Assembly: GCA_032207245.1 (NCBI GenBank)
Contig: CM063504.1
Location: 85,511,624-85,575,623, forward strand
Length of the DNA stretch: 64,000 nucleotides
Reading direction: 5' to 3'
Source: Pardosa pseudoannulata
Lineage: Eukaryota; Arthropoda; Arachnida; Araneae; Lycosidae
Made by a program: the position numbers and the translations under genes. Below, in pieces: positions 10,801 through 26,700 of this stretch. Numbering within the stretch: position 1 is the first letter of the stretch; each line of letters starts with the position of its first letter. Below the pieces are notes generated by a model. The model saw only the letters and a list, made by a program, of their open reading frames with translations, was not told the origin of the DNA and ran no database searches.

Positions 10801-13800
10801 GTTTTTTCATACATACTATTTTTATGAGGCTCTGTTAGATAATCATGTGTTATGCATTTCTTAATAAAATTGGAAAATTCAAAGTTTTTTTTTTTTTTTC
10901 CTTTTTTTGCATTCTTTTAGAAATTTGGATTTACCAAGTTTGACAACATATATATAAAGATCCATATAGCAATAACTAGAATTTAAAACAAAATTAGGTG
11001 ATTTATGTTATTTCTATACACATATAAATATTTCAACAACTTAAAAACGTTTTCTTAAAAAAGAGAACACAATATTAAGAATGTTTCGAAGTAGACCAAG
11101 GTGATGTATCAATCTAACAGGTTATATTGTGACACTGATTTCCAAATTTTCTGTTTTCAAATATATCCCAATAGGAAAGAACATCAATATAGATAAATTT
11201 ACTTAAGCTTTGCCATTGATCTCTGATGTGAAATTGTCTTTCTGATTTCCTTGGAGTAACAGCACATGCACAATGACATAGAAATAAAAATAATTTTTCT
11301 GTTTTTGGGCCTTCCTACAAAGAGATAATGTAGGTGTTTATGCATTTCTTATATGTCAATATCATGATTTCATGCAAGGTATTTACTGCACATGCGTGAT
11401 ATAACTGATACCCAACTTATATACAATGTAAAACTATTTTTCCAACTGGAAGCATGTACAAATGTTGACTAGTAAAACAAAGAAAAAAAGTTTAATTGTA
11501 TGTAAATTGCTGCTTGTATTTTTGTTGCAAAATAAAAATTATATTCAAGTATTTTCTTTTTTATTATTACTTAACTACACATAAAATTAAAAGCTTGATT
11601 TTTTTTATTTCTTACTTCTTCAAAACACTTCATGATGAATAATCTTAAATTAATTTATAGAATATTAACTTTTATTAAAGTAAAATACTTTTGAAAAACA
11701 ATTTTCTAAAATGTTTTTATTTTAATCATATTGTATAATTATATTATGTAGTAAAGCTTAAAACAAGCTTAAAAATGATCAAAATGTGGTTTTTTTATAT
11801 CACTATATACTGTTATATTGCAATATAAAGCTGATTATATAGTGTAATGTAAGATTTTTTACATCACCCAGTCTAATTTCCAAGACAATATCAAAAGGAT
11901 ATTTAAATTTCAAAAAAGAAAAAGGATACAGTAAGTCACACACAGAATCTATATATCTTAGCTGCTCACAATTCTTATCAACAGCTTCTAACATCTCATA
12001 TAATTCTACAGTGATCTGTAATGAAAAAATAAAAATTAAACAAACATTAACCAGAAAAAAATTTAAATTAAAGTAAAATAATAACTACCTCCATGGCATA
12101 TCGTGTCCTTTCAACATGAAAACGCTGCAAGAATGGAGCAACTAAATGGCACAGAAATAGAAACTGTTCTTCAGTTTTCACTGCAGGTTTGAACTTCTCT
12201 TTTAATAACCTAATTAATGGGGAAAAGTCCTTAAATAATTTAAAATATAAGGTTTAAAACAAGAAAAAAAATGAAGAGATAGCTTTAATCACAGTAATAA
12301 TGGCATGTATATTATTAAGGGTTAGCTGTTCAGGAAAGCTACATTTTGCTAGTCACTATTAACAGTTAGACTTAAGGGATTTTAATGGGATTAAGTTCTA
12401 AATATGTTCGAACATGTCATGTCTGAATTACACTCTAACATGGCATAATGTTTCTCAATTATAGCAAGAGTAGCAAGATTTTCATATGTTAGGAGCATTA
12501 TTTTCAGTGAACTATACCTGCAGACAGCCACAGTTTTTAAGGATTGCATTTACTTAAAATTTGGTGTTTTACATGAACTTTTTACATACATAAAAATACT
12601 GTTGAAGTTTTTATAAATTGCTCACAAAATTTATTTGCTTTCTTTTATAATACACAATTTAAGACATACTATGAAAACTCTAAAGTAAAAAGTAAATGAA
12701 ATAACTGTTTTTTAGAATTTGTGCTGCAATTTAAACAATTAAAAAAATTGGAGAAATAAAAAAAAAATTATTTTAGAACAGAATTAGGACAAATTAAATA
12801 CAAAATTTTACAAAGAAGTTACAAATATATTTTTTATAAATCCCTTATTACTTACACTTGGTATTGCATAGTTTCCGCAAGGTTTTCAAGATTTAACTTC
12901 TAAGAACTTAACTAGCCTTTAAATATGATTGAGTAACAATCTAATATTCACAAATAATTTTGAATTTGAATTTTTTGTTTTTATTATAATTAAATCAGTT
13001 TTGAATGAATTCATCACTTATAATTTGTCAATATTCATGGAAGATTCAGGGGTTAATCCCAGAATCCTTGTAGTGAATGTACAAATGTAAATAATGAAAG
13101 ATGTATAGTTTTAGTAATATAATACTGAGATTGATTATGCAAAGGATATTAAAACTAAAATATGCATAGTGTTAGGTACCGTACATACACATAGATATAC
13201 ACATTTCAAATTACAATGTTTTGGGGTAATTATTTTGCAACTATCCCTCTTTAAAATGAAAGTAACCCCCAATGGTATCCCTTTGAAAAATAAAAGAGAA
13301 CTGTAATGTAATAAAATATTAACATCAGTGCCCAAACTCAAAATATATTAATGTCTTAGTACACGCATACAAATTAGAGGTAAGTAAATGATTTATCGTC
13401 TATGAAATTCACCACTGCTAAATTGGAAAATTGCTACAATTTTAAAAACCTGTGCCAAGCTATACTCAACTATACAAATTTTAAATGATATGAAATTCAA
13501 AATTTGCTTGGACAATAATTTGAATTCTACTTTGAAGTATAGGCACTGCTGCTGCTGTATCTTACTGCTGGTTTGAATGCTTATTGCTGTTTTGAATAAA
13601 ATCAAAACTCTCTAATTTAATACTAGCATTTAAAAAAGAACTAGCACTCAATTTTATAAGAAAATCTTTATCAAAAAGCAAGCAATACATGCTTGTATGA
13701 AATATTAATACTCAAAGCTAAACATCAGTAACAAGTAAGAATAAAATCTAATACAATAAAAGCACTGTTTACACAATTCTCATTTGTACCCAATGCATTC

Positions 13801-16800
13801 ATTAATCATTGTAATGAAGTATTTTGTTATTACAGTGGTTACATTGTATATGTAATGTAAAGTATCAGTTGTCATTTTCACTGAAGACTGGACTGTTCTG
13901 AGAGCTGAGATCAATTTCATTATATATAAATTCCAAATCAATAAATAACAATTATAATTGTAAGTAATAACAATAAACTGAAAACTTACTGGGTCAATGT
14001 ACAGATCTGACCAATACTAGCATGATACCACACAGCATGAGTAAGAGCAACTAAATAACTGCATGGTAGTTCAGTCATGCTATTGTAGCTGCCAGCAAAG
14101 TCAAACATTAAGAAAGGATCCATATCAGGGGAAGGATTAGATAACAGTGGAGACTTCATAACTTCTAAGATGCGGTCATTTAATACAGACCAATAAGCTT
14201 CCTAAAATTTTTTTTTTATTATATCAACATTTTAAATATATTCACAGTATAAAAATGAAATAAAGTATTTTGAATAGGTAAGAGAATTTTCAAACACAAG
14301 AGATGTAGCATTTTCAATTAAATAACAAATACATTAAGCATTTGTTAAAATTTACAATTAATAATTAATTTAAAAGTAAATTTTATTTAAGAACAATAAA
14401 ATTACTTCACTTTTGTATTTAAAAATAAATGGAAAATGAATACATACAAATAAAATTACAAGCATAAAAATGTACCACTTTTAACCCTCTGACTGCTCAA
14501 TTTTTTGACCGAAATCGCTTTAAAAATGACATTTTTTTTATTGCCTATTTGAAATCTATATATATTGGAGAATTCCAAAATGCATGTTTTCTTTGCAGGA
14601 AATATTTTTTTATATAGATTTTTAGCCTTAGAAACTAAGTTGTAAGTATCATTAGAAACTAATTTCAGATGATTTCACCAAAATAATTCTTTTTAAAATA
14701 AATTTCTATTGAATTACAGTTAGCTTCTTTTTATTAAATAATATAAAAAATATACAAAATTTAAGAATATATAAAGGACTGACTAAAAATATATTAGAAA
14801 TGCAGTTTAGTGTGATAGGGTTTGAAGCAGGATTCAAGGCAAAGTCCAACTTCCCAGTGTTTGCACCAGATTCGTGTTTCTTTGCAAATATTTTTGCCAT
14901 TTGCATCTTTTCCTGAACAGCATACACGACATTGTCTTCGAGGTTATCTTTTTATGGGTTTAGGTGGTATGTCGCTTGGAAAATAACGAGGTATCGATAT
15001 CAACGGGTTCCAAGTAGAACTCGGTCTTCCAGGACAACCGCTTTTATTTGTATCCGAATATTTTTCGATACTTTCTTCAACAAATTTCAAACAAAATTCC
15101 AAAAGTTTTATAGTTTGTCTGGGGTTTTGCTTTAGTAAAGTACATAGGCATTCCACAACGATTGATCTAAGAACAGCCTGAAAATTTTAATATAATGATT
15201 CCCCTGTTGTTTTCGGAGCGTAGCGTTCCTATCAATTTTGCAACACTGCCTAACGCTTTGCAAGTTTATTGAAACATTATCAAATTCATCGCTATATGAG
15301 AAGCAGACCAAAACTTCTATATCAATATCATTATCTCAACTAAAATTGCTTTCAGAATCTGAATCAGAAATATACACTCTGTCAATCGCTGATCGTTTTC
15401 TAGCAGCCATTTCTGATAAGAAAACCGCAAAAAGTTAGCGGTAATCATACACGCCTTCAAATACGGCAATTAAATTGATAACTAATGGTATCTGTTCTTT
15501 AAAACGTAAATCAAACGTCTAATACTGTATATGATTTATTTAAGAGCTTAAACGGGGAATAAACAGGATGCGCTCATCGATAAAGAAAGAAAAACACATG
15601 CCCGCGGAAATCGCGGGATGAGCAGAATTGGCTACATTTGAGTTGCCCGTGGAAATCGCGGGATGAGCAGGCAGAGGGTTAATAAAAATTAAATTATTCT
15701 TTTTAAGTACATTATATTAGTAGCTAAACCTTATTTTTTTCATAACATTTATATAGTGAATCAAATTTTAAAAATATGAAGCTGATTGAAAAAAAAAGAT
15801 TCAAATTTAAAAAAAAGGAGACCCTAAACAAGTCAACAGTTAGAAAATTAAAGTGTGTTATGCCACGATGGAAAATAAAAAGTATATTAAACTGGCTGAT
15901 TTTCTAACCAAAACATTATTTTGATATTATTCATTTTGTAAATATCAAGACATAATATTACGTTCTATTATTTTTACTTTTCACCCTTTATGGATTTTTC
16001 AGTGATGTGTTAATGACAAATACTTAATATATGATCTTAAATTAACATATTTTTGTTTTAACAAGACTTTTTAAACAAACAAATTGGAACCAATTACTTA
16101 TTTTTGGACAGAACTAATATTCTAATGGTTCACTTGGGATAGATTAATTTTATGTATTACTATAGACTAACCAATTAACAGAACTATGTGTAGTGTTCCT
16201 GTATACATAGTTTCAAAGAAAATATGGAATTATAAAGCTAATACTTCCATAACATTAAATTTTACTTACTGGTAAAGCTGTTAACACAAGACCAACAGCA
16301 TTCATCCAAGCCAAAATATTGGAATGTGCTGTAACTGTACGTCTGAAAAAGGAAAAGTGTTAAATAGTTGTTTTTCTTTCTGAACTATTATGAATTAGTT
16401 TTGAAACAATGTCATGTTAATTCTTAAACATTCCTACTGTATTATTTGACACTGTGCTAGCCTTTTTTATTTTTCTGTATGACAATCACATTCACTCTCC
16501 CTGATAACTAACTTAATGAATTTTGTTAAATGTAATTTTACAGATTTACACAGGAAAATTGAGATAAATTCAAGTGTGCTGCTTTATTCTGACAGTATTT
16601 TGTATTTATGCTGTTTGATGAGGGGAGTTTCAGGATGACCACTAAAGTATATCACTAAAACAGATGCAATTTTAAAAAAAAGAAAAAAAAAAGGCTTATT
16701 GTTTGATTCCTATAAAATTTAAGAGAATAAATCAAGGCTTTGAACCATAGTATTTTTCATTCAACTAAAAAGAAATATACTAGTTCAATTCTGGTTTTCA

Positions 16801-17731
16801 TTCTGACTAAAATATTTTTGCCCAGTTTTTGAGTTCAATTTCTCTTTAATAACCAAAATATTCTTTTTAGTTATACTAAATTTAACTACTTTGGTTAATA
16901 TATCTACTTTAGTCACATTTCTTTTCAATTATACTAAAATATTCTTTTTAGTTACTAAAGAGTTTACTCATTGCTTCTGACAATAATTATTGTTTATTGC
17001 TGCTATTTATAATAAACTGGGGTAGTATAGCAACTATTTCAGTGACTTGTATGATACACCATCCAGTAACTATCAGTGTTAATGTGTTCAAATGACAATG
17101 ACAATACTTACCCTCTTAGAATAATATCCAACAGAGCATTGCCAACAGTAGTAGTTGATATTGGAAGTGCCATCAATTCAATGCAAGTCACATGAAGTGC
17201 ATGGGCAGCTGGATTAGGAAATTCATTAAATCGCCAATCAGTGTGTGGAAAAGGGGACTTGCCACCAAGGGCTGCATTTCTTGTTAAGAAAACTTTGTTA
17301 TTAGATTAATAAATGTACGGCTTTTCTAATAAATTGTGTTATAAACAGAAAAGCATTAAAAGTATTCATTAACACAGGCTTGCAACTGCTGAGGTACTTT
17401 CAAAAAGGTGAGAAAAGTGACAAATAATTTCATTCACAAATATTTTCATTTCTAAAATAATTTAAGTAGGATTATTTAATGAACTGTTAAGTTATTAAAA
17501 ATTAAATGAAAAAGAATAAGACAAATGTATGTGAAACATTTAATCCTATTTTTAGGATAAGTTATAGCTTTTCTTGAATAAATTTTAAGGTATAAAAATA
17601 AAAGTTTTTGATAATTGATAATTAACTATTTTGCTTTTAGTATACTAAAACTAAATTTTTTTAATGTTATTGTAACCTATGACACACTATTATCTATCAA
17701 GTATCTGTTCCAAATAAGTATAGTGTAGAGT

Positions 17732-17778
<47 letters not shown>

Positions 17779-20700
17779 TATGCTTATATTTTACATCATC
17801 AAATTTTAGGAGAAGAAAAAGTGATCCACTGTCAATCTAAAGCTAAGTAAATTAGCAGAGCTAATCAATAGTGTTTCACTACACTATCGATCACAATATA
17901 TATACAGCAGTGGAAAGAATTATAAAGTCGCTTGAAAATATAATTAAAAAACAAAAGATAAGACATCTATGAAATTTCATACATATATATATAATATACT
18001 ACAAGGAACTAAAGGAAAATATAAATTCATTAATAACTACACTAACAAATGGTTAATAGACTTAAGAAAATTTTCTGTACAAAGAAAGGCGGAAAAAATT
18101 ATAAAATTGATGTATTTTATCTCAAATATTTGTATTTGTTCATCATTGGATAACTTTTTTCCTCTTGAAACTGTATTAAACACATCAAATACAAAATCAA
18201 TGCCTGTAACAGATTTATATTTGCCAAAACTTTTAAGGTGACCTGCTTTCTCAAGTCTCGCATGTCAAATAAGACTATTGGCTTTATAATTTTTTCGAAG
18301 TTGTTTTTCAATAGTCGTAAGAAATTAGCATAATTTATGTTCCTTCTTCTGTTTTTCTAAACAGTTTATGCATACTATTATGATGTTGATCATGCAAATG
18401 AAGATAGAATTTGTATTATCAACAATTCCATTACTTTTTGACTTTTCTAAATTTTTTTATTGGCTTTATAATTTTTCCAGTACTGTAGATTTAGATACAA
18501 CAAATTACCCTTAAATAGTAGAGAAATGCATGTAAGTCAAATTTAACATGCAAAGAATATTTTGTATTTAAAATTAAGTACTTAACTATAGTTTAAGATT
18601 TATAAAAATTAGTCTTTCACAGAACTAATATATTTACTTTAACCCCCCCCCCCTCCGACATTCCAAATGAAATAAGGAAATCTTTCACAGAAATTGATTT
18701 TCAAAGACAAATTTTTAAAACAGTAAGATTATAATCAGCCATTTATATGGATAACAATAAAAATAGAAGGAATTTAGATATTTACAACTTCTAAATTTCT
18801 AAAACATTAGCAATACACAAACAAGCTAATTAATGAACAATCAATATGAGATTCATTTAAAAAGATTATGTAGGCTCAAAACACAATGAAAAATATATAA
18901 ATCAAAAAGTTTTTTTATGCATTATGGCAAATACAGGTCATGAAAGGATACTATCTACTAATCGTCCAATTAGTTTGACATAATAATCATGATCAGGTAT
19001 CCAGTCTAGATCATCAGAATTCTTCTGCATGTAACTAAGATAACCTTCACTTAAAGCCCATCCTTTCGGTCGAATTTCTTTTAGTGATCCTAAAAATATA
19101 TTTGTCAACAGTTATAAATAATATTACATCAATCAATGTTGTAAAAAAATAAAATGCATACCAAAAGTACACTACAGAAGAAATAATTTTAATAGATAAA
19201 GTTAATTAAACTTGGAAAAAACACTAAATAATTTACTAGCCATATACATTTTCTATAACACAGCTTAACAATGCAATATCCCTCCCATACCATTTTATTT
19301 ATCCCAAATTTGTGACTTAAAGCTAAAATTTATATCAAAATAAAAATTTTCAAACTCAAATACTTCTGAATTTCGAACCATTATCAAAAAATAAAGTAAA
19401 GCAACTTTATTGGTGAATGAAAATACAAGTTTTGTTTTCTAAACTTAATGCTTAACATGATATGACATTGATTGTGTACTCCTTTCCTTTATACATAAAG
19501 TCACAGAATAAAATATAAGAAAACATACATTCTTAACAACAAAGTTAACAGAAATTAAAGCTCAAAATCAAATTTTTAAACATTGAAACATGTTTAACCT
19601 ATAGCTGCCAAGATTCCAATTTTAAAATTTGTACAATTTTACAGGCATACAATTTTTCCACACATTTTAAAGATTTACATATTCATATATAGTCCATACT
19701 TGTAGCATTAGTCTTTCCAGCTCCAAATACTTTATTAATATAAAAGATAAAAATATATAACTACAAATAAATATGAAAGTAATACTTACCAATTATAGCA
19801 GATACAAGTTTCTTTTTTAATGGAGGCCTATCTCTCAGTTTTTTTTCATAATAATGCAAGGTATTGTACAAATAAGTAACAGGACGATCTGAAACCAGAA
19901 TAAAATTTTTATCAAGAGTTCATTGTTTCCTTTCTTTACATAACTTTTTTCTCAACTCTACTCAAAACACAACAGCTCCTAACCAACACAATACAATGCA
20001 ACTCATTGGAGAGAAGTTATTTTCGACTACAACACAAGGTGCTATCATGATCAACTACTTACATAACTGCAACTTTTCAATCCTATATGCAGTTAAACTT
20101 ATATTTCTGCACTTACAATAGTGATTATTTACCTTTGTAAATATTTGCGTCAGAGTACATGTTATTTGGTATTGCAGGAATCCAGTCATATTTAGCTATT
20201 CAAAAGCAAATTGTTACTGATGAATGTACATTTACATTTTATTGTTGATCATGAAAATTATAATGTATACATATGTACATAATTTGCAATATCAGAGATA
20301 TAAGATTTACAACCTTTCCAACAGCACTCCATCAGGAACATGTAATGTTGCAGATGCATATTACAATTATTGTGCTTTTTGAAAATGGACATTGGTTACA
20401 TTGGAGTTTTGCACTAAAAACATTTACAGGAACAACTTATGATTATTGCCTATAACCTAAAGATACTTTAATCAATACACAGTATTGTTAAAAATATGTT
20501 TTGAACAGCTTTAAATATTTATACCTTGCACAATGATTCTATAATACTTTTCAATATAAAAGTAATATCTCAAAAAGGAAAAACTCAATATTTATATAAT
20601 TTTAGAAATAATTATATTAATCTTAAAAATTTTGAAAAATTTGATTACAGGTACAAATATAGCAGTAATGAAGAATGAAACTGAAAAGAAATATTTATAC

Positions 20701-23700
20701 TTAAATTTAAATCTTATAAACAATCTTAATAAATTTTTCTATTGAACATGAGCATTCTGAGAAATGCATATGACTGAATATTTATATTTAAACACCATAA
20801 TTACATGAGTTTACTTACCATGAAATTTATACAAACATCCTAATTGATCAAGTAAACTCTCAACTGATACTGGAACTGTAGGTAATTCTAAAAATCTGTG
20901 TATCACTATATCCATAACCTAAAGAAAATGGTTGACAATTATTTATGTGCATTAAGTAAAATAATACTTTATAATATCACTTTAATTCATGGGGAAGGAG
21001 TTATAGCAACCCTACATGCTTTAAATAAATTATAATACAACTAACATTAATAGCCAAATTACAACATATTAACATTATGCAACCTATTTAAATTCAATAT
21101 TAGAAATTTCCCAAATTATGGTCATGATTTCAAGAGTATGGTATTTGGTTTAGACGGTTATGACTAACTTTTTCGCAGTGAAAGAGCTAATTTAGACTGG
21201 GATCTACAAATGATTATCAACATCCTTGCCAGCTGTGGGGTTCAATCTACAAGCTCTAGAACCAACATAAAATGAACTATAGGTTATAAGAAGCCTTGCC
21301 AATCTAATAAAAAGTAAGGAAACAATATGATGCTTTGGCTTATAGCCTCCATAAGAATAACAAAACTTTATCTACTTGTTTGCTTGTCTCCAATAAACAT
21401 GAGGTAAAAAAAATCAAGGAATAATTTCATCTGAACTTTGTTATTTACAAAACAAATACTATTTTAACCATCCGAATCTTCAAAATGGTAAATAAATGCC
21501 TAATGTCAGATAGCATTTCAGGTTGTTGAGCATTAACATCCAATTAATTAGGAAGATGGGAAAATTAGAAATTAATGTAATTAAGGTTATATAATTAAAT
21601 CTAAAACTACACAAGCAATCTGGAAACCCAAGCAACAAATAAATACAAGACAATTTAACTTAAGTTCAGAAACATATGCAGACTGTGCATAGATAGATAA
21701 CTACCCATTATCAATCACTATGAAGCTTTATCTCACTGCAGATTCTGCTGTCTCTATTGCTACTGTAACACATTGGCCAAATTGGCAATGGCATGTATTC
21801 ATTGATTTCAGTTAAGATTAGTATATCCTAGAAAATACTTGTTCTACACTTCTCTGAACCCTTCTTAGGATTTTAACACTAAAAGTTTTCAAACTTTAGG
21901 CCAAATACTGCCAAAGTCACCAAATACGGAAAACTCACCAAGAATATTTTTTTCTGGTGAGCCCATCTATTTAACAGTCAAAATGATTAAATTTTCAGAA
22001 GTTATATCATTACATATGCACAATTTATAACAATATTTCAAATAATACTAATGTTTTTGATTTTAAAATTTTTTTGATATTTTTAAATACCAAAAATATT
22101 CAATTTATGTTAAACAACAATATACTGCAGTACAAAAGAAAAAAAAATAGAATTAAGTCTGCAAGTCATAAATTGAAACTTACAGGCAAAAACCTAAGGC
22201 ATACATTTCCAAAATACACAGGAAGATAAGTATGTTGACTGCTCTGAGTATTCAATTCATGCAATCCTTCAAAGTAAAATTTCTCTTGATACATCTGCAG
22301 GAAGAATAAACATTAGATAACATTCAGTGCTACTAATTACAGTAATTATAATAAGATACAGAAATAAAAATAAGAATGATAGTATAACTTCTAATCTTTA
22401 AAAGTTAACAAATACACTAACCCTGTGAAATATTAAATGTTTTTCATGCCAATCTGACTGTTTCCAATGTTCTGGAGAATTCTAGGGGGAAAAATTAAAA
22501 GTATAAATCATCCTTTACACTAAGAGAATATTTAAAAATTAAAACTTCCCACTCTAAATTATAAAATTACTTACATCTTTAACAAAGTCATATACCCTAC
22601 TTTTAAATTCACTTGGTCGTAGAAGCAACATATAAATAATGAAGAAACAAACTTGAGCTTCATTGCCTTCAAAACTACACAGAGCCTAATAAACGGAACA
22701 AAAAAAGTTTTAATGCTCAGATATTGATTATTTGCTCTACTTCTGCAGCATAAATAGTCATGAGATATTTAATTTTATACATTTTAAAAAATTGTATTAT
22801 AATTTTCATAAGATCTCAGCAAACTTTTTTAAAAAACTAAGGTATAATTACCAAACATAAGATTAATCTGTCTAGTTGAATAACATGGCATTTCCAAATC
22901 AAGTCGTTTAAAGCATCAATATACTGTAAAGACAAAATATATTATAAAGAGTGGAACATATTTTTAAAATTATACACTTCTACATTAGTATTAAACAGAA
23001 AAAGAAAGTAACATAAAAATCTATTATATAAAACTTATATCCATTTAAAAAGTTCTGCATTATCCAAACATGAAAATAGAGATACTGATGATTAATAATC
23101 TAATTAATAGCTACTAAAACCAAAATTAAAAATTTCCATACTGCTTCTTTACACACACACGTGTGTGTGTGTAATATTAAAATCCCTTATTTACACATTT
23201 TAACACTAATTTAATAACTTTTGTTCATAAAGTACATTGGGGCTTGCACAGTAATTCTGATTTTTCCCTCCAGACACCCTATAGACTTAAGGCAGCCTCT
23301 GTCTGTACTACTTTAGCCAATAGTTAGCGCGTTCTCTTTAAACATGGGTATTTTTTAATCACATGATCAACTGTGCTTAGGGAATATTAAGTCTTTTTAC
23401 CTGAGAAATCCCTACTTGAAAAGTGTGTGTGTGTGTGTGTGTGCAGGATATTGTCTCGGTGCACAATGTTGTAAAAATGCTTGCCTGTTGTATAGATTTC
23501 ATGTATCTCACCAGAAATAAAATGTGTTGTGCTTTTGAATGAGTCTCATCCATATTATATATATATTTACATATATATATATAAATATATATATACATAC
23601 ACGCATATATATATATATATTTTCATATATATATAAATATATATATTTTCATATATATATAAATATATATATTTTCATATATATATAAATATAATATATT

Positions 23701-26700
23701 TTCATATATATATAAATATATATATTTTCATATATATATAAATATATATATTTTCATATATATATAAATATATATATTTACATATATATATATAAATATA
23801 TATATACATACACGCATATATATATACATATCCATACATACATATATATACATACCCATACATGCATATACATATATATATAGATCAATTGTAAGATTAA
23901 GATCCAATTTTACAAATGAGGAATGATAACTACCTTAATATACAACATGTACTATAACATACTACCAACTGAAACCAGCTGTTCAAGAAGACGAAATATA
24001 ACATTCAACAGAATATATTCAGTAACTCAAACTAATATTTGCAATTTATTGGGGGAGGGGGAAAGCATTTATCTGTTTAAAAATCCCCAAAATTTCATTA
24101 GTTTAATCCTGTTAGTATCTACTTAGAACCTATTAACTAAATTGTGGTAAAAATTATAGCAATGACAATTGTAAATAAATAAAAATATATTTACTTGAAT
24201 AAGGTGAACCTTATCTATAAATAATTATTAGTGTTTAAATGCTTACTTTATTTACATGTTGCCCACCAACTGAATTTGCAAATTCAAACACAAGGAAATC
24301 AGCAAATGTTCGCAAATGAGCTGACAAAGCACGGGCTCCAATGCGATCTAATATTCTTTAAAAAAGAAAAAAATTAATCTAGTGCATGAATCTAAAACAG
24401 AAGTCAAAACTATATAATAACTATATGAACCTAGAAAGAGTGAGATGGAATAAACAAGCTATATTATAAATTACAAAAAGAAGTTTTTAAGTACTTCAAT
24501 TAAGAAGTAACTACAAGGTAAATAAATATTTTCAGTAGGAATAAATTGGTAATTTTGAACATCAGGGGAGATTGTGCCTCTGAGTAAAAAACCCTGAAAT
24601 TTATATCATTCCTAATCAAAAATGCAGAACTAAAAAAAGTTAATTGCAAATAACAAATAATTGCATGTTACTAATATTAGATTTATATTATTGTTAGTGA
24701 ATTTCAAGCAGTGATTTTAATTGTTAGTAAATTAAAGCAGTGACTACTTTTAATAATTAAAATGAAAAACTTCCTAAACTTCTTTTGGAGAATCTTACTC
24801 TTAGACGTTAAACAAATTAGTCTTCTCACAATTGAATTTTTAAATCTTTGATATTGTATAACTTTATTTACAATAAATCTGTTTTGTGGTACAATAAGTG
24901 CTAGATTAAACTATAATCAGACACAAAAGTAAAATATTTGAGAAAAAAAACAAGGAAAAAATAAGGAAAATTAAGAAAAAAAGGAAAAATGAAAAGTAAG
25001 AAACTATTAAAAAATATATTAATATCTTTTATATTATGCAAAAACAAGAGCTAAAATTTCCTAATAAAAAATGTTTAAAAAAAGAATAAAATCAATGGCC
25101 TACTTTAAAAAAAATATAATAAATAACCCTAAAAACTTAAAATTGTGAATTTTTAAAAAAACATTCCTGAAAACCAATTTTTAACTTGTGACTGCAATTT
25201 AATTGGTAACATTAAAATAACTTGTTGGATTTTGTTTTAATATTTTTAAAAATCAATATTTTAAGTAACACACACCCTGCATAAGACTATTTTTTCTACT
25301 TGGTAAAATTTAAAAATATTTTTACATGAAACTTCTGGGCAATGACTGAAAGGGAGCACTTAGTTCTGATAACTGAGACAGTGAATTCGAATCCCCTTTT
25401 GACTTAGAGGTTTGTAACTGGTTTGGTTTTGGAGTGCTAGGGTCTATTTTCATGTTACGCTATGGCTAAAGACATTGCAATTTAAAGCCTATTCTAATAC
25501 ACTATTCAAGCACAATCACCCTTGGAACATTCAAGATATATATGATAGTAAAAAAATATATTTAAATAATTAGTTGCAGAAGCTTTATTGATATTAAAAG
25601 GGGGGGGGGAACCTTAAGAGTTCAGAAGAAAAAATTGTAATGAAACTTCACCATAGCATCTTTATTCAAAGCTCTAATAAAATAAAAGCCTTTCTAAGGA
25701 CACCTTAAAAAGCCTATATATTCAAGCTTTAACAATTCATCTAGAAATATTGCTTTGAAATTTTACTAATTGCTAATACTTTCATTAATCCTTTTAATAA
25801 AGTTATAGATTTAACATAAAAAACTACAGAATTTTAAAATATTAAAGAGAAAATCATATTTGAATAGTGTTTTTTCTAATATTACCTTATCTATAATTAG
25901 TATATCAGAATGAAAATTTGTTTACTAAATAAAATTAATGAAATATTCAATATCAATACAAGTATTAATATTTCTGGAAAAATGTCACATCACTGTAAAT
26001 GCTGCACTAGAGGAATGGTGAAAAAAAATTACTAAATTTGCACAGAAATGCTGCATTAGCATAAATACTGTACTAAGTTAAATTGCATGAAGCAGCACTG
26101 AACATCACAGTTGCAATGCTTTGACCTAATCAAGAGCTGATGCTTTATTTCCATTCCCTATTTGTTCAACACAGAAAATTACACTAAGCTTAAAACTAGC
26201 AGTTGGCTTCAATGCTGTTTAGGTGTCAATTGGATACATTCAGAATCTACTTTAAGTAGTAGGTTTTAGCTTCAATAGCACTTGACCAGCAAAAAAATAA
26301 GCTCTAGCATTTTAAGCAAAATTTAAACATAAACAAGTATTTATACTAAAGAGTATGTTGCTGACTGAATGGCAGTATTTCACACTGCAGTGAAAGCTGT
26401 TTTAAACAAGAGAAGGATGCAATTGTTATGAGATCACATTTAAGGTGAATAGAGCCCAAATGTTTATTAATTGCTTATAAGCACCACATCTGTCAAAATA
26501 TTGCCCCTAGCAAAAGTATAAATTTTAGATATGCAAGCTTCATGCCATTTCTTCTGCAAATTAGGGTAAAATATTCTCAGGTAACATGATATAAAAATTT
26601 TTTTTTTACTTACTTGTATGCTATGGCAGATATGCGGTCATTATCTAAAAGCATCTTCCACAATAAACTAATAAAAAGAAGATATCAATTGAGCAAATTT

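Noticed and set aside
11803..11994. Minus-strand ORF read as an independent small gene
   Set aside because: Its first part is MED23 exon 33; the rest is intron read-through. Kept only as a possible alternative MED23 end.
15238..15438. 66-codon plus-strand ORF
   Set aside because: It is the antisense of the piggyBac N-terminal remnant.
23557..23880. Regularly spaced repeats as a CRISPR-like array
   Set aside because: Units are contiguous AT minisatellite repeats with no unique spacers, in a eukaryotic intron.
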